Counted from the first letter of the stretch, positions 1 to 7,029 are shown. The stretch: 13,126 nucleotides of DNA from Desulfobacteraceae bacterium (GCA_030638305.1 DAOWEW010000066.1:1-13126), one strand, 5' to 3'. The notes: generated by a model from the letters alone, not told the origin. Program-made: numbers and translations.

Positions 1-16
1 TAAATGATTGTTTTTT

Positions 17-62
17 ACAGGTTGAGTTGAGACACAAAACCTAAGGGCTCAACCCAACCTGT
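17..62. repeat. Imperfect inverted repeat / hairpin
   Basis: Arms 17-31 and 48-62 are 15 nt each and complementary except for one A/C mismatch, with a 16-nt loop. No T-run follows the hairpin on either strand, so it does not look like a rho-independent terminator. It is more likely a REP-like intergenic palindrome or a remnant of a mobile element. Only one copy is in the window, so repetitiveness is not shown here. Confidence 0.6.
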
Positions 63-115
63 TACTAATTTACAGCAACGTGTCAAAAAACAAACACTTT
101 GCCGCCAAGAACTTG

Positions 116-140
116 ACGGATTTCTTTCGATCCGTTTTTT
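116..140 (+). terminator. Weak rho-independent terminator candidate
   Basis: A 6-bp stem (116-121 with 130-135) encloses an 8-nt loop and runs into a T-tract (135-140). The short stem makes this weak. It could end transcription of a gene to the left of the window. Confidence 0.3.
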
Positions 141-344
141 ACCACCAAGAAGGCAGGAAAGGGAACAGGTTGGGGCATGAATATTGCTTACAATATAAAA
201 AGTATAAAAAGCACAAAGGAACAGACCCCATGCCTCGCCCGAGCAAACCAACAAAAGGACGAAGAGCATTGAGTATGGCTTGCGATGGCGAACAGAGCGA
301 AACGATTCCACAGATATTCAATTGACAATATTCAATCCAGCAAC

Positions 345-350
345 GAGGAG
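345..350 (+). promoter_or_regulatory. Shine-Dalgarno site of the first response regulator
   Basis: GAGGAG lies 5 nt before the GTG at 356, which supports that non-ATG start. Confidence 0.7.
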
Positions 351-355
351 CTTCA

Positions 356-1717
356 GTGACACTTAAGTATCAACATTTCATTTTACTTGTAGACGACGAG
401 ATATCTATTACAGAATCGCTTAAACGGATTTTTCGCAAGGAAGATTACAGGATTTTCACAGCTTCCGGCGGAAAGGAGGGTCTCAAGCTGCTTAACGCGT
501 TAGAAAAGCCTGTGTCACTTATTATCTCGGATCAACGTATGCCGGAAATGACCGGCACTCAATTCCTGGAAAAGGCAAGGAAAATTTTTCCTGATGCGTA
601 CAGGTATCTTTTGACCGGTTATTCCGATATGGATGCCGTTGTTGATGCCGTCAATAAAGGAGAAATTCACAGGTATCTAACTAAACCGTGGAATGATGAT
701 GAGCTGCTGGTTCAGGTTCGACAGTCGCTTGAGCAGTATGAACTGGTGCTGGAAAACAGGAGACTTTCAGAGCTTACGAGTACGCAAAACAAAGAACTCA
801 ATGAACTAAACAAAAATCTGGAGGAAAAAGTAAGCAAAAGAACCCTGGAAATCAGGCAAAAAAATATAAAATTAAAACAAGCCAACAAAAGACTGGAAAA
901 GAGTTTTTTAGACACAATTCGATTGCTGTCTTCATTGATTGAAACCCTGAATCCCGAACTGGGAAGATATATGAAACATGTAGCGCAACTTGCAAGAAAG
1001 GTTGCCGAAGAATACGGTTTGGACAGTGAAGAGCTTGATCAAATTGAAATGGCCGGCATGATACATGATATCGGCTTGTTGGGATTATCCAAAAGGATAT
1101 TATTAAAGGATGAGAAAGCTATGCACGGGGTGGAATTAACAATGTACTACCAGCATCCTGCTATTGCTTCAATCTGTCTCGAAACTGTGGAAAGATTGGA
1201 CAAAGTAGCTGAAATTGTACTTTATCACCATGAAAACTTTAACGGCAGCGGTTTCCCTAATGGGTTAAAAAAAGACGAAATACCTTTGGGATCACGTATC
1301 ATAAGAGTTGTAGCAAGTTATTGCAACATAATATACAGATGGCCAAAGGATATAAAATATATTCTTAGCAAAGTAGGTGATTCTTTTGGTAATGTTGCAG
1401 AGCCTGAAAAAATGATCGAAAAAATCGCACCAAAAATCATTTTGCTTGGCGCTCACCGGAAATATGATATCAATGTTGTAACAAAATTGATAAAAATAGC
1501 ACAAGAAGCAAAATTATCTAAAGGAGAGAAAAAAGAGGATATATGGATCACTTATAACGAGTTGAAAGAAGGCATGGTTTTGTCGCAAGATATTCGTTTA
1601 AAAGACGGCAGAATTTTACTTGCCAGTGGTACGAAAGTTAAGAAATCGTCAATCAGCTCTGTTTACAAACTTGGAGAAAACAAGCTTATAGACGATCGGA
1701 TTAATATAGTGCCTTAA
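356..1717 (+). CDS. REC - coiled coil - degenerate HD-GYP response regulator
   Basis: A cytoplasmic two-component response regulator of 453 aa. The receiver domain (about 8-125) has the acidic pair D13/D14, phospho-acceptor D59, T87 and K110 in a TKPWND motif. A coiled-coil linker (about 130-185) leads to an HD-GYP-like domain (about 186-330). H208, HD (237-238), H267 and HH (291-292) are kept, but the usual HDIGK reads HDIGL, GYP reads GFP, and the Asp of the usual VADxxDAL segment is missing (VVASYCNII, about 318-326). Cyclic-di-GMP hydrolysis is therefore doubtful, and the domain may bind or scaffold instead. The C-terminus (about 398-440, ELKEGMVLSQDIRLKDGR) resembles a small domain often attached to HD-GYP proteins. 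The start is a GTG with a good ribosome binding site. The last two codons and the stop fall in the 9-bp repeat array of the following cassette, so the original 3' end may have been altered. Confidence 0.9.
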   Translation: MTLKYQHFILLVDDEISITESLKRIFRKEDYRIFTASGGKEGLKLLNALEKPVSLIISDQRMPEMTGTQFLEKARKIFPDAYRYLLTGYSDMDAVVDAVNKGEIHRYLTKPWNDDELLVQVRQSLEQYELVLENRRLSELTSTQNKELNELNKNLEEKVSKRTLEIRQKNIKLKQANKRLEKSFLDTIRLLSSLIETLNPELGRYMKHVAQLARKVAEEYGLDSEELDQIEMAGMIHDIGLLGLSKRILLKDEKAMHGVELTMYYQHPAIASICLETVERLDKVAEIVLYHHENFNGSGFPNGLKKDEIPLGSRIIRVVASYCNIIYRWPKDIKYILSKVGDSFGNVAEPEKMIEKIAPKIILLGAHRKYDINVVTKLIKIAQEAKLSKGEKKEDIWITYNELKEGMVLSQDIRLKDGRILLASGTKVKKSSISSVYKLGENKLIDDRINIVP

Positions 1718-1767
1718 AGTGCCTAAAGTGCCTAAAGTACTTAAAGTGCCTAAAATGCCTAAAGTTG
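1709..1767. repeat. Tandem 9-bp repeat array, left end of cassette
   Basis: Six consecutive units with consensus CTAAAGTGC run from 1714 to 1767: units starting at 1714, 1723, 1732, 1741, 1750 and 1759, each with 0-2 changes. A partial unit, GTGCCT, starts at 1709. The array supplies the last two codons and the TAA stop of the upstream regulator. Confidence 0.85.
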
Positions 1768-1770
1768 TGG

Positions 1771-1788
1771 TACGCCTTCAGCGTGCTA
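1771..1788. repeat. Left hairpin motif of cassette
   Basis: ACGC (1772-1775) and GCGT (1781-1784) can form a short stem around a CTTCA loop. The surrounding sequence matches, in inverted orientation and with a few changes, the GC-rich hairpin at 2192-2211 on the other side of the four-helix-bundle gene. Confidence 0.6.
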
Positions 1789-1817
1789 ATTTTAAGTTAA
1801 AAGTTAGAGGTGAAAAA

Positions 1818-2171
1818 GTGGATAACAAAGCATTTGCTGCAGTACTTGAAAAACGAACACGAAAATTTGCAGTGCGAGTTATTCAATCATCTTCGAAGTT
1901 GCCGAATACACCTGAAGGCAGAGTGATACGGAATCAGATTACTAAATCCGGCACCTCTATCGGCGCTAATTATCGTGAGGCAAATCGTTCCAGGAGCAAA
2001 GCGGATTTTAAAAACAAAATCGTTATTTGTGCAAGCGAAGCAAGCGAAACTCAATATTGGCTTGAAGTAGTTGTAGAGGCAAAAATGTCGCACTGGGAGC
2101 AGGTAAAGGCAGACTACGAAGAATGTGGTGAATTACTGGCTATCTTTACTTCAATTTCTACAAAATTTTAG
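1818..2171 (+). CDS. Four-helix-bundle protein (S23 / 23S rRNA IVS-encoded family)
   Basis: A 117-aa protein of the four-helix-bundle family related to proteins encoded in 23S rRNA intervening sequences. The same fold class includes the bAvd accessory protein of diversity-generating retroelements. Hallmarks seen are LEKRTRKFAVRVI near the N-terminus, SGTSIGANYREANRS in the middle, and KADFKNK followed by SEASETQYWLEV. The family is small and basic and is thought to bind nucleic acid; its cellular role is unknown. I chose GTG 1818 because AGAGG (1806-1810) lies 7 nt upstream and the protein then begins where family members usually do. An upstream GTG at 1719 would add 33 residues, of which about the first 16 are a translation of the 9-bp repeat array (PKVPKV-type) and the rest cassette leader, and these are probably not real. 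The gene ends with TAG and is flanked by inverted repeat ends. Confidence 0.85.
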   Translation: MDNKAFAAVLEKRTRKFAVRVIQSSSKLPNTPEGRVIRNQITKSGTSIGANYREANRSRSKADFKNKIVICASEASETQYWLEVVVEAKMSHWEQVKADYEECGELLAIFTSISTKF

Positions 2172-2191
2172 CTCAGTTGCAGTTTTCAAAT

Positions 2192-2211
2192 AAGCAGCGC
2201 CGAAGGCGCAT
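2192..2211. repeat. Right hairpin motif of cassette
   Basis: GCGCC GAA GGCGC at 2197-2209 is a perfect 5-bp stem with a 3-nt loop. Its reverse complement aligns with 1771-1788 near the left end, giving the cassette matching inner ends. There is no T-tract, so it is not an obvious terminator. Confidence 0.7.
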
Positions 2212-2217
2212 TCCTTA

Positions 2218-2267
2218 ACTTTAGGCACTTTAATATACTTTAGCTCACTTTAGGCACTTCACTTTAA
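2218..2267. repeat. Degenerate 9-bp repeat array, right end of cassette (inverted)
   Basis: Units of the form ACTTTAGGC begin at 2218, 2227, 2237 and 2247, followed by a decayed unit to 2267. This is the reverse complement of the left array. Reverse-complemented, it aligns with 1732-1754 over about 24 nt with a small gap and few changes. That supports true inverted repeats rather than chance similarity. Confidence 0.75.
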
Positions 2268-2281
2268 GAGTACGATGGATC

Positions 2282-2287
2282 AAGGAG
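2282..2287 (+). promoter_or_regulatory. Shine-Dalgarno site that decides the MBL-fold gene start
   Basis: AAGGAG with a 5-nt spacer to ATG 2293 favours that codon over the in-frame ATG at 2275, which lies upstream of the site. Confidence 0.75.
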
Positions 2288-2292
2288 AAAAA

Positions 2293-3159
2293 ATGAGTAT
2301 TTCGAGAAGGGAATTTTTTATGGGTCTGGGTGCGACCATCGGGATGGTTAGTTTGCAAGGTTTTCTTGAACAGGACACTGCCCATGCGGTTGAAAAAACG
2401 TCTGTCTGCGAGGGCAAAGTCGGCATAGAATGGCTGGGACATGGAAGCTTTTTGTTCACCTCGTGCAAGGGAAAAAACATCCTGCTGGATCCGTGGATCA
2501 GTACCAATCCCAAGTGTCCCGGAAAATACAGGAAAAAGAAAGGATTGGGCGCAGTTGACCTGGTTCTTTGGACACATGGTCATGTAGATCACTTCATGCT
2601 GCCGGATGCAAAGGAGCTGATAGCTGACTACAGACCAAAGATCGTGGCTCCATGGGAATTGAGCTTTTTCATCAAGGCCGAAATCCCCGGGGCAAATTGT
2701 CAGACCTTTACTCTGGGCAACAAAGGGGCTGCGGCTGATTTTGACGGGATCAAGATAACCATGGTTGAGGCATTCCATTCCGCGGGAGCACAGTTGACCG
2801 GATTTGAAGGGGCCAACCGTTTCGTAGGAGAGGCCGTAGGTTATATCATGGAATTCGAAAACGGGTTAAAAATCTACCATTCAGGGGATACATCATTAAT
2901 GGGAGATATGAAAACCATCATCGGAGACTACTATAGGCCACATATAACCATTTTGCCTATTGGCGGAGTTTTTACCATGGGACCCGATGAAGCGGCGTTT
3001 GCCTGCAAACTCATCAGCCCAAAGATTGTCATCCCCGAACACTACGGCACATTCCCGGTTCTTGTTCAAAGCAGTGACAGTTTTAAAAAACAGGTACACA
3101 AGCTGGCCCCTGAAGTCAGAGTTCTTGATATCAAGCCGGGTGAGCATGTTAATGTGTGA
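2293..3159 (+). CDS. Tat-signal metallo-beta-lactamase-fold hydrolase (UPF0173-like)
   Basis: A 288-aa metal-dependent hydrolase-like protein. The N-terminus has a twin-arginine signal (SRREFFMG, 4-11), a hydrophobic stretch (about 10-25) and a likely AHA cleavage site (30-32), so the folded enzyme is probably exported to the periplasm. The MBL fold follows: LGHGSFLF (48-55), the HxHxDH metal site THGHVDH (H95, H97, D99, H100), H162, the HSGDT motif with D199, and PEHYGTF with H250. These match the UPF0173 / UlaG-like branch, whose substrates are varied and cannot be told here. The start at 2293 is chosen because AAGGAG (2282-2287) lies 5 nt upstream; an ATG at 2275 would add six residues before the Tat motif. 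The gene sits directly after the repeat cassette and 57 bp before a membrane kinase, with no visible functional tie to it. Confidence 0.88.
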   Translation: MSISRREFFMGLGATIGMVSLQGFLEQDTAHAVEKTSVCEGKVGIEWLGHGSFLFTSCKGKNILLDPWISTNPKCPGKYRKKKGLGAVDLVLWTHGHVDHFMLPDAKELIADYRPKIVAPWELSFFIKAEIPGANCQTFTLGNKGAAADFDGIKITMVEAFHSAGAQLTGFEGANRFVGEAVGYIMEFENGLKIYHSGDTSLMGDMKTIIGDYYRPHITILPIGGVFTMGPDEAAFACKLISPKIVIPEHYGTFPVLVQSSDSFKKQVHKLAPEVRVLDIKPGEHVNV

Positions 3160-3216
3160 GCAGTGAATAGAGCCATGTTGTTTCGCAGATTTCCTTCCCG
3201 TTTCTAAGTTAGCAAA

Positions 3217-5274
3217 ATGCCCAAAGACGAATTCAGGATAAAATTTTCGATTGTCCACAAGCTTATGTTCCATGTTGTGGCGCTGCTTGTTATCGCTGTG
3301 GGACTGAGCACTTATTTGGGCGTCAAGACGGAATCCAGGGTTCTCACAGATGGGCTCATTTTGATGGGCAAGCACCTGGTCAATGATATTGCCTCCAGCA
3401 CTGAGAGCGCCTTTTGGTCCCTGAACTGGATTTTCGTGGAGGAGGTGCTGAACGAATCTTTCCGGGACAATCGTTATGGTGTGATTTACGCAAAGATAGT
3501 CAAGCCCGACGGTGAGGTCTACATGGCGAATGACAAAACCTATTACGGAAATAAGGTTGATATGTCTTTGTTGGTGGATCATGAGACTCTTGTTGAGAAT
3601 TATTTTTTTCAGGAGACAGAAGAGTACGGGTATCTGCTGATGCAACCAGTCAATATCGGCAAGGAAAGATGGTACATCATCCTGGGGCTTTCGCAGAAAT
3701 CAGTCAATGCGACCATCAACGATCTGATTTTTCGTAATCTGATATTCGGCGGACTTATCCTTGCAGCCGGAATAGTGGCCTCATTTTTGCTGTCCGGATC
3801 AATTTCCAGACCGATTACAGATCTTGCCAGAGTTGCAAAAGATATATCGGACGGGGATTGGCATGCGCACAGCGTAAAGGTTAAATCAAGAGACGAGGTT
3901 GGTCTGCTCGCTAATGCTTTCAAACAGATGATAGAAAACCTGGAAACAACCGGCACGGAATTAAAGGCATCTGAACAAAGATATCGAACCTTGTCCTCCG
4001 CTGCTTCCGAGGCAGGAGTAGGTATTGTTGTTTTTCAAGACGAGGAGAATGAAAAAAGACTTATCAGATATGCCAATCAGGGCATGGCTGACATCACAGG
4101 ATATAGCTGTGAAAAACTTGTCAGAAAAAGCGTAGAGGATATTATTCATCAGAACGGCGATATCAATTTTTTGAAAAAGGGATCAGGGCGAGGCCGCAGC
4201 GGCAGGATAGACAGCACATATGAACTTATAAGCATTGATATGCAAAACACGAAAATACCGGTCGAAATCAGCTATGCTGTCACTGAATTTGACGGGAAAA
4301 AGGCAATTGTTTGTTATGTAAAGGATATCACCAACCGATTAAAGGCCAGGGAGCAACTAAGAGACTATAACGAAAATCTTGAGAAAATGGTTGAAAATAA
4401 AACAGGGGAATTAAAAAAAAGCCTGAAAGATCTTCAGGAAACACAATCACAACTTGTGCAATCGGAAAAAATGGCATCTATTGGACAGCTTGCCGCGGGT
4501 GTAGCACATGAGATCAACAACCCTGTCGGGTTCGTGAAGAGCAACCTGGGAACGATGGATGAATACAGGAAAGATATAATCAAACTGCTGGATCACTATG
4601 CGACCCTTGAGGCAACCATAGGCAGGGAATCAGAGATATCCGGAAACGGGGCTATCCATAAGGTAATCGAAGATATTCAAAAAGTAAAGGACGAGATTGA
4701 TCTTGATTTCATCCTTGATGACTACGAAAATGTAATTGCAGAGTCCATTGATGGGACAACAAGGGTTGCAAAAATTGTATCCGACCTTAAGGACTTCTCC
4801 CATGTGGACAAGGCGGAACTGGAACACGCCGACATCAACAAGGGGATTGAGAGCACTATTAATATCGTTTGGAACGAGTTGAAATACAAGGCAAATGTAG
4901 TCAAAAAGCTTGGTGATATTCCGCTCATACAATGCTACCCCCAGCGGCTGAATCAGGTATTTATGAATATCCTGGTCAATGCGGCCCAGGCCATAGAACA
5001 AAAAGGGGAAATTCGGATCTCGACTGAGGCTGACAACGGGTATGTTGAAATCAGAATCAGCGATACGGGCAGCGGCATGCCACCGAACATTCTTTCCAAA
5101 ATATTCGATCCATTCTTTACGACCAAAGACGTGGGAAAAGGAACCGGCCTGGGGTTGAATATGGCTTACAATATTATTCAAAAACATCAAGGAACGATTG
5201 ATGTGGAGAGTGAACTTGGAAAAGGAACCACATTTATTATCCGTTTGCAGACAGAACCGGATTTGGTTGAGTAG
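3217..5274 (+). CDS. Membrane sensor histidine kinase (TM - sensor - TM - HAMP - PAS - kinase)
   Basis: A 685-aa sensor kinase of the inner membrane. TM1 spans about 15-35, a periplasmic sensor region about 36-170, and TM2 about 174-193, followed by HAMP (about 194-246), a PAS domain (about 255-373) and a coiled-coil linker (NENLEKMVENKTGEL, 385-399). The H-box GVAHEINNP carries phospho-acceptor H431. The ATPase part shows an N-box (NQVFMNILVNAAQAI, 579-593), G1 DTGSG (616-620), an F-box FDPFFTTKD (630-638) and G2 GKGTGLGL (640-647). The dimerisation region is long: about 88 residues separate H431 from the KIVSDLKDF segment, a layout shared with the second kinase in the window. No Shine-Dalgarno sequence is seen before the ATG. 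The ligand cannot be told. Its REC partners are probably encoded nearby. Confidence 0.93.
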   Translation: MPKDEFRIKFSIVHKLMFHVVALLVIAVGLSTYLGVKTESRVLTDGLILMGKHLVNDIASSTESAFWSLNWIFVEEVLNESFRDNRYGVIYAKIVKPDGEVYMANDKTYYGNKVDMSLLVDHETLVENYFFQETEEYGYLLMQPVNIGKERWYIILGLSQKSVNATINDLIFRNLIFGGLILAAGIVASFLLSGSISRPITDLARVAKDISDGDWHAHSVKVKSRDEVGLLANAFKQMIENLETTGTELKASEQRYRTLSSAASEAGVGIVVFQDEENEKRLIRYANQGMADITGYSCEKLVRKSVEDIIHQNGDINFLKKGSGRGRSGRIDSTYELISIDMQNTKIPVEISYAVTEFDGKKAIVCYVKDITNRLKAREQLRDYNENLEKMVENKTGELKKSLKDLQETQSQLVQSEKMASIGQLAAGVAHEINNPVGFVKSNLGTMDEYRKDIIKLLDHYATLEATIGRESEISGNGAIHKVIEDIQKVKDEIDLDFILDDYENVIAESIDGTTRVAKIVSDLKDFSHVDKAELEHADINKGIESTINIVWNELKYKANVVKKLGDIPLIQCYPQRLNQVFMNILVNAAQAIEQKGEIRISTEADNGYVEIRISDTGSGMPPNILSKIFDPFFTTKDVGKGTGLGLNMAYNIIQKHQGTIDVESELGKGTTFIIRLQTEPDLVE

Positions 5275-5300
5275 TTGATTTGAGCGAAAGAAAAGAGTCA

Positions 5301-5307
5301 AAGGAGG
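5301..5307 (+). promoter_or_regulatory. Shine-Dalgarno site of the HDOD gene
   Basis: AAGGAGG is the strongest ribosome binding site in the window. It lies 11 nt before ATG 5319, slightly long but acceptable, and argues against the upstream TTG at 5280. Confidence 0.7.
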
Positions 5308-5318
5308 TTGCTTCTTGC

Positions 5319-6191
5319 ATGGATTCAAAAACAATATTGAAAAAACTTGATCGTATTGATGATCTTCCAACATTGCCCTCAATTGCCATGGAAGTGAACA
5401 AGATGCTCCGGGATTATGATACATCCATCAACAAACTGGCGCAAACAATAGAAAAGGATCAGGCAATGGTCCCCAGGATATTAAAGCTGGTTAACTCGGC
5501 TTTTTTCGGCTTTCAATCCAAGATCAGCAGTATTTCCCATGCCGTGGTTTTATTGGGGTTCAACACGGTCAGAAACGCTGTAGTTTCTGTTTCGATTATC
5601 AATGCTTTTTCAGGAGATAAAAACGCCCTGGAAGGTTTTGATGTTACGGAATTCTGGAGACATTCGCTGGCAGTAGCTGTGATCAGCAGGCATCTTGCTG
5701 AAGAGATCCGTCTTCAGCCTATTGATGATTTTTTTACGGGAGGACTCTTGCATGATATAGGAAAAATCGTTCTTTTCCAGCATTTCCAGGATCTATTCAA
5801 AAAAGTGTGGGTATCGGCCAAGGAGAACAATCTATCATTTTATGATGCTGAAAAAAAAGAAATTCCGATTACCCATGCCAGAATCGGAGAATATCTGGCC
5901 AAAAAATGGCAGCTTCCCGAGTCTCTGACTGATGCTATCCAATATCACCATGCGTTAACTAAAAATGCTAATAACTTTAATCTGTTAATGATCATACATA
6001 TAGCCGATATCATAGCAAACAGTTTTATGCCCGGTCAGAAAAACAAGCTTGATTTTTCTTTAATTTATCCTGATGCGGCAAGTGCAATGAAGCCTCAATT
6101 AGAGACTGTGTCGAAATGGTTTCCTGAAGTGTCGAAAGAGATCGAATCAGCTTGTCAATTTTTCGATATCGGCGAGGGAGATTTAAAATGA
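5319..6191 (+). CDS. HDOD domain protein
   Basis: A 290-aa soluble HDOD protein. The HDOD core runs from about 15 to 215: LPTLPSIAMEVNKML, then RILKLVNSAFFGFQ with ISSISHAVVLLGFNTVRN, then FWRHSLAVA, GGLLHDIGKI and ITHARIG. HDOD domains resemble HD hydrolases but are usually regarded as non-catalytic regulatory or scaffolding modules. Here the HD-type residues H115, H145/D146, H186 and HH210-211 are still present, so metal binding cannot be excluded. The remaining C-terminus has no named domain. The gene starts 44 bp after the membrane kinase and its stop overlaps the next start as ATGA, so its product is probably made in step with the following response regulator. The start at ATG 5319 follows a strong ribosome binding site; a longer TTG form (5280) is possible but less likely. 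Confidence 0.9.
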   Translation: MDSKTILKKLDRIDDLPTLPSIAMEVNKMLRDYDTSINKLAQTIEKDQAMVPRILKLVNSAFFGFQSKISSISHAVVLLGFNTVRNAVVSVSIINAFSGDKNALEGFDVTEFWRHSLAVAVISRHLAEEIRLQPIDDFFTGGLLHDIGKIVLFQHFQDLFKKVWVSAKENNLSFYDAEKKEIPITHARIGEYLAKKWQLPESLTDAIQYHHALTKNANNFNLLMIIHIADIIANSFMPGQKNKLDFSLIYPDAASAMKPQLETVSKWFPEVSKEIESACQFFDIGEGDLK

Positions 6192-7012
6192 ACGACAACC
6201 AGCATACAATTCTATGCGTGGATGACGAAGCAAATATACTGCATTCTATAAAACGATTGCTTCGAAAGGAAGGCTACAGGCTGTTGACAGCTTCAAGCGG
6301 TGTAGAGGGGCTGAAGATTCTTGAAGAAAATGATGTCCATCTGATACTCTCCGACCAGAGGATGCCACAGATGAGCGGCACGGAATTTCTGGCAGCAGTA
6401 AGAGAAAAATACCCTGATGTGATCAGGATCATCCTTACAGGCTATACAGAGGTAGATTCAATCACCGAATCAATAAATAAAGGAAATGTTTATAAATTTT
6501 TTCTAAAGCCGTGGAATGACCAGAATTTAAAGCTGGAAATCGGCAAGGCTTTGGAACAATTTGATCTTATTCAGGCGAATAAGAGGCTACATGAAAAGGT
6601 TCTGGAACAGAATGAAGAGCTGAAAAAAATAAATGAAAATTTAGAAGGGCTTATTCAAGAAAGAACAAAGGAACTTGAAATTCAGAATCAGGCACTGGAG
6701 CTTTCACGTGCCATTCTGGAAGACCTGCCGGTTCCGGTTATTGGCGTCAGCGTAGAAGGAATGATTGTGCTGATCAATCAGCAAGCGCAATCCTTATCAA
6801 AGAACGGCAAGAGTGTTGAGATAGGGAAGAGACTTTCGGATTACTTTTCAAATGAGATGGAAGAAAAGATGGATGAAGCGATGATGTACAGCACAACACT
6901 GGTGTTAAATAAATATCGGTTATCAGGAACAAACTATCACATTGATTTAACACCACTTTCCGGAAAATTTAGCGGCAAGGGAGTTGTTATGTCTTTAAGA
7001 GAGATAATTTAA
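6188..7012 (+). CDS. REC - coiled coil - PAS response regulator
   Basis: A 274-aa response regulator without a DNA-binding or enzymatic output. The receiver (about 6-125) has D12/D13, phospho-acceptor D56, T84 and K107 in LKPWND. A coiled-coil linker (about 130-172) contains NENLEGLIQERTKELE, and the C-terminus (about 173-274) looks like a PAS domain (ILEDLPVPVIGVSVEGMIV). It could relay phosphorylation state to a partner by protein contact. ATG 6188 overlaps the HDOD stop (ATGA), with GAGGGAG (6174-6180) 7 nt upstream. A longer frame from 6152 would lie within the HDOD coding region and is rejected. The receiver is very like that of the regulator at 356-1717, suggesting duplication. Confidence 0.9.
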   Translation: MNDNQHTILCVDDEANILHSIKRLLRKEGYRLLTASSGVEGLKILEENDVHLILSDQRMPQMSGTEFLAAVREKYPDVIRIILTGYTEVDSITESINKGNVYKFFLKPWNDQNLKLEIGKALEQFDLIQANKRLHEKVLEQNEELKKINENLEGLIQERTKELEIQNQALELSRAILEDLPVPVIGVSVEGMIVLINQQAQSLSKNGKSVEIGKRLSDYFSNEMEEKMDEAMMYSTTLVLNKYRLSGTNYHIDLTPLSGKFSGKGVVMSLREII

Positions 7013-7014
7013 GG

Positions 7015-7028
7015 AACCAGCAACCCGC
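7015..7028. repeat. Two heptanucleotide repeats just before the GTPase start
   Basis: AACCAGC (7015-7021) and AACCCGC (7022-7028) occupy the position where a Shine-Dalgarno site would be expected, 1 nt before ATG 7030. The same heptamer family recurs at 7709-7780 and 9234-9296. Confidence 0.5.
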
Positions 7029-7029
7029 T

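Larger units (their letters stand above)
1..355. other. Non-coding 5' region with hairpins and low-complexity sequence
   Basis: No convincing gene lies in the first 355 bases. Possible short frames (for example 80-325 +) have no recognisable domain and run across hairpins and A-rich low-complexity sequence. The stretch holds a long imperfect hairpin (17-62), a weak terminator-like hairpin (116-140), and an AT-rich segment around 184-210. I find no well-spaced -35/-10 pair: the TTGACA at 322-327 would place its -10 on top of the ribosome binding site of the next gene. The promoter of the first regulator is therefore not identified. Confidence 0.6.
1709..2267. mobile_element. Inverted-repeat cassette carrying a four-helix-bundle (IVS/S23-type) gene
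   Basis: The cassette is bounded by two matching ends in opposite orientation. The left end is a 9-bp repeat array (1709-1767) followed by a small hairpin motif (1771-1788). The right end is the mirror: a hairpin motif (2192-2211) and then a degenerate array of the complementary 9-mer (2218-2267). The gene 1818-2171 lies between them. Known family context: S23/IVS proteins are encoded in intervening sequences of some bacterial 23S rRNAs, whose ends pair into a stem. Here the cassette is intergenic in a signalling cluster rather than in rRNA. Mobility is inferred; no target-site duplication was identified. Confidence 0.55.

Noticed and set aside
80..325. Short plus-strand frame, including an MPRPSKPT segment after ACCCC that recalls starts of REP-associated transposases
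   Set aside because: Only the first few residues are suggestive; the rest matches no transposase motif and there is no HUH or catalytic tyrosine region.
322..327. TTGACA as a -35 promoter element
   Set aside because: A correctly spaced -10 would fall on the ribosome binding site and start codon of the next gene, and no TATAAT-like sequence is there.
1714..1767. CRISPR array or iteron origin
   Set aside because: The 9-bp units have no spacers, there is no replication initiator gene nearby, and the mirrored right end fits cassette termini better.
1719..1817. N-terminal 33-residue extension of the four-helix-bundle protein
   Set aside because: It starts with translated 9-bp repeats followed by cassette leader sequence, and a good ribosome binding site precedes GTG 1818, where the family's normal N-terminus begins.
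1709..2267. Diversity-generating retroelement, because the four-helix-bundle family includes bAvd
   Set aside because: No reverse transcriptase, template repeat or variable repeat is present in the window.
2245..2778. Minus-strand open frame of 177 codons
   Set aside because: It is antisense to the MBL-fold gene with well-supported motifs and shows no protein family of its own.
2896..3645. Minus-strand open frame of 249 codons
   Set aside because: It lies opposite the MBL-fold and kinase genes, has no recognisable domain and reads as their shadow.
4630..5424. Minus-strand open frame of 264 codons
   Set aside because: It is antisense to the kinase ATPase domain and the HDOD start, with no family signal; a shadow.
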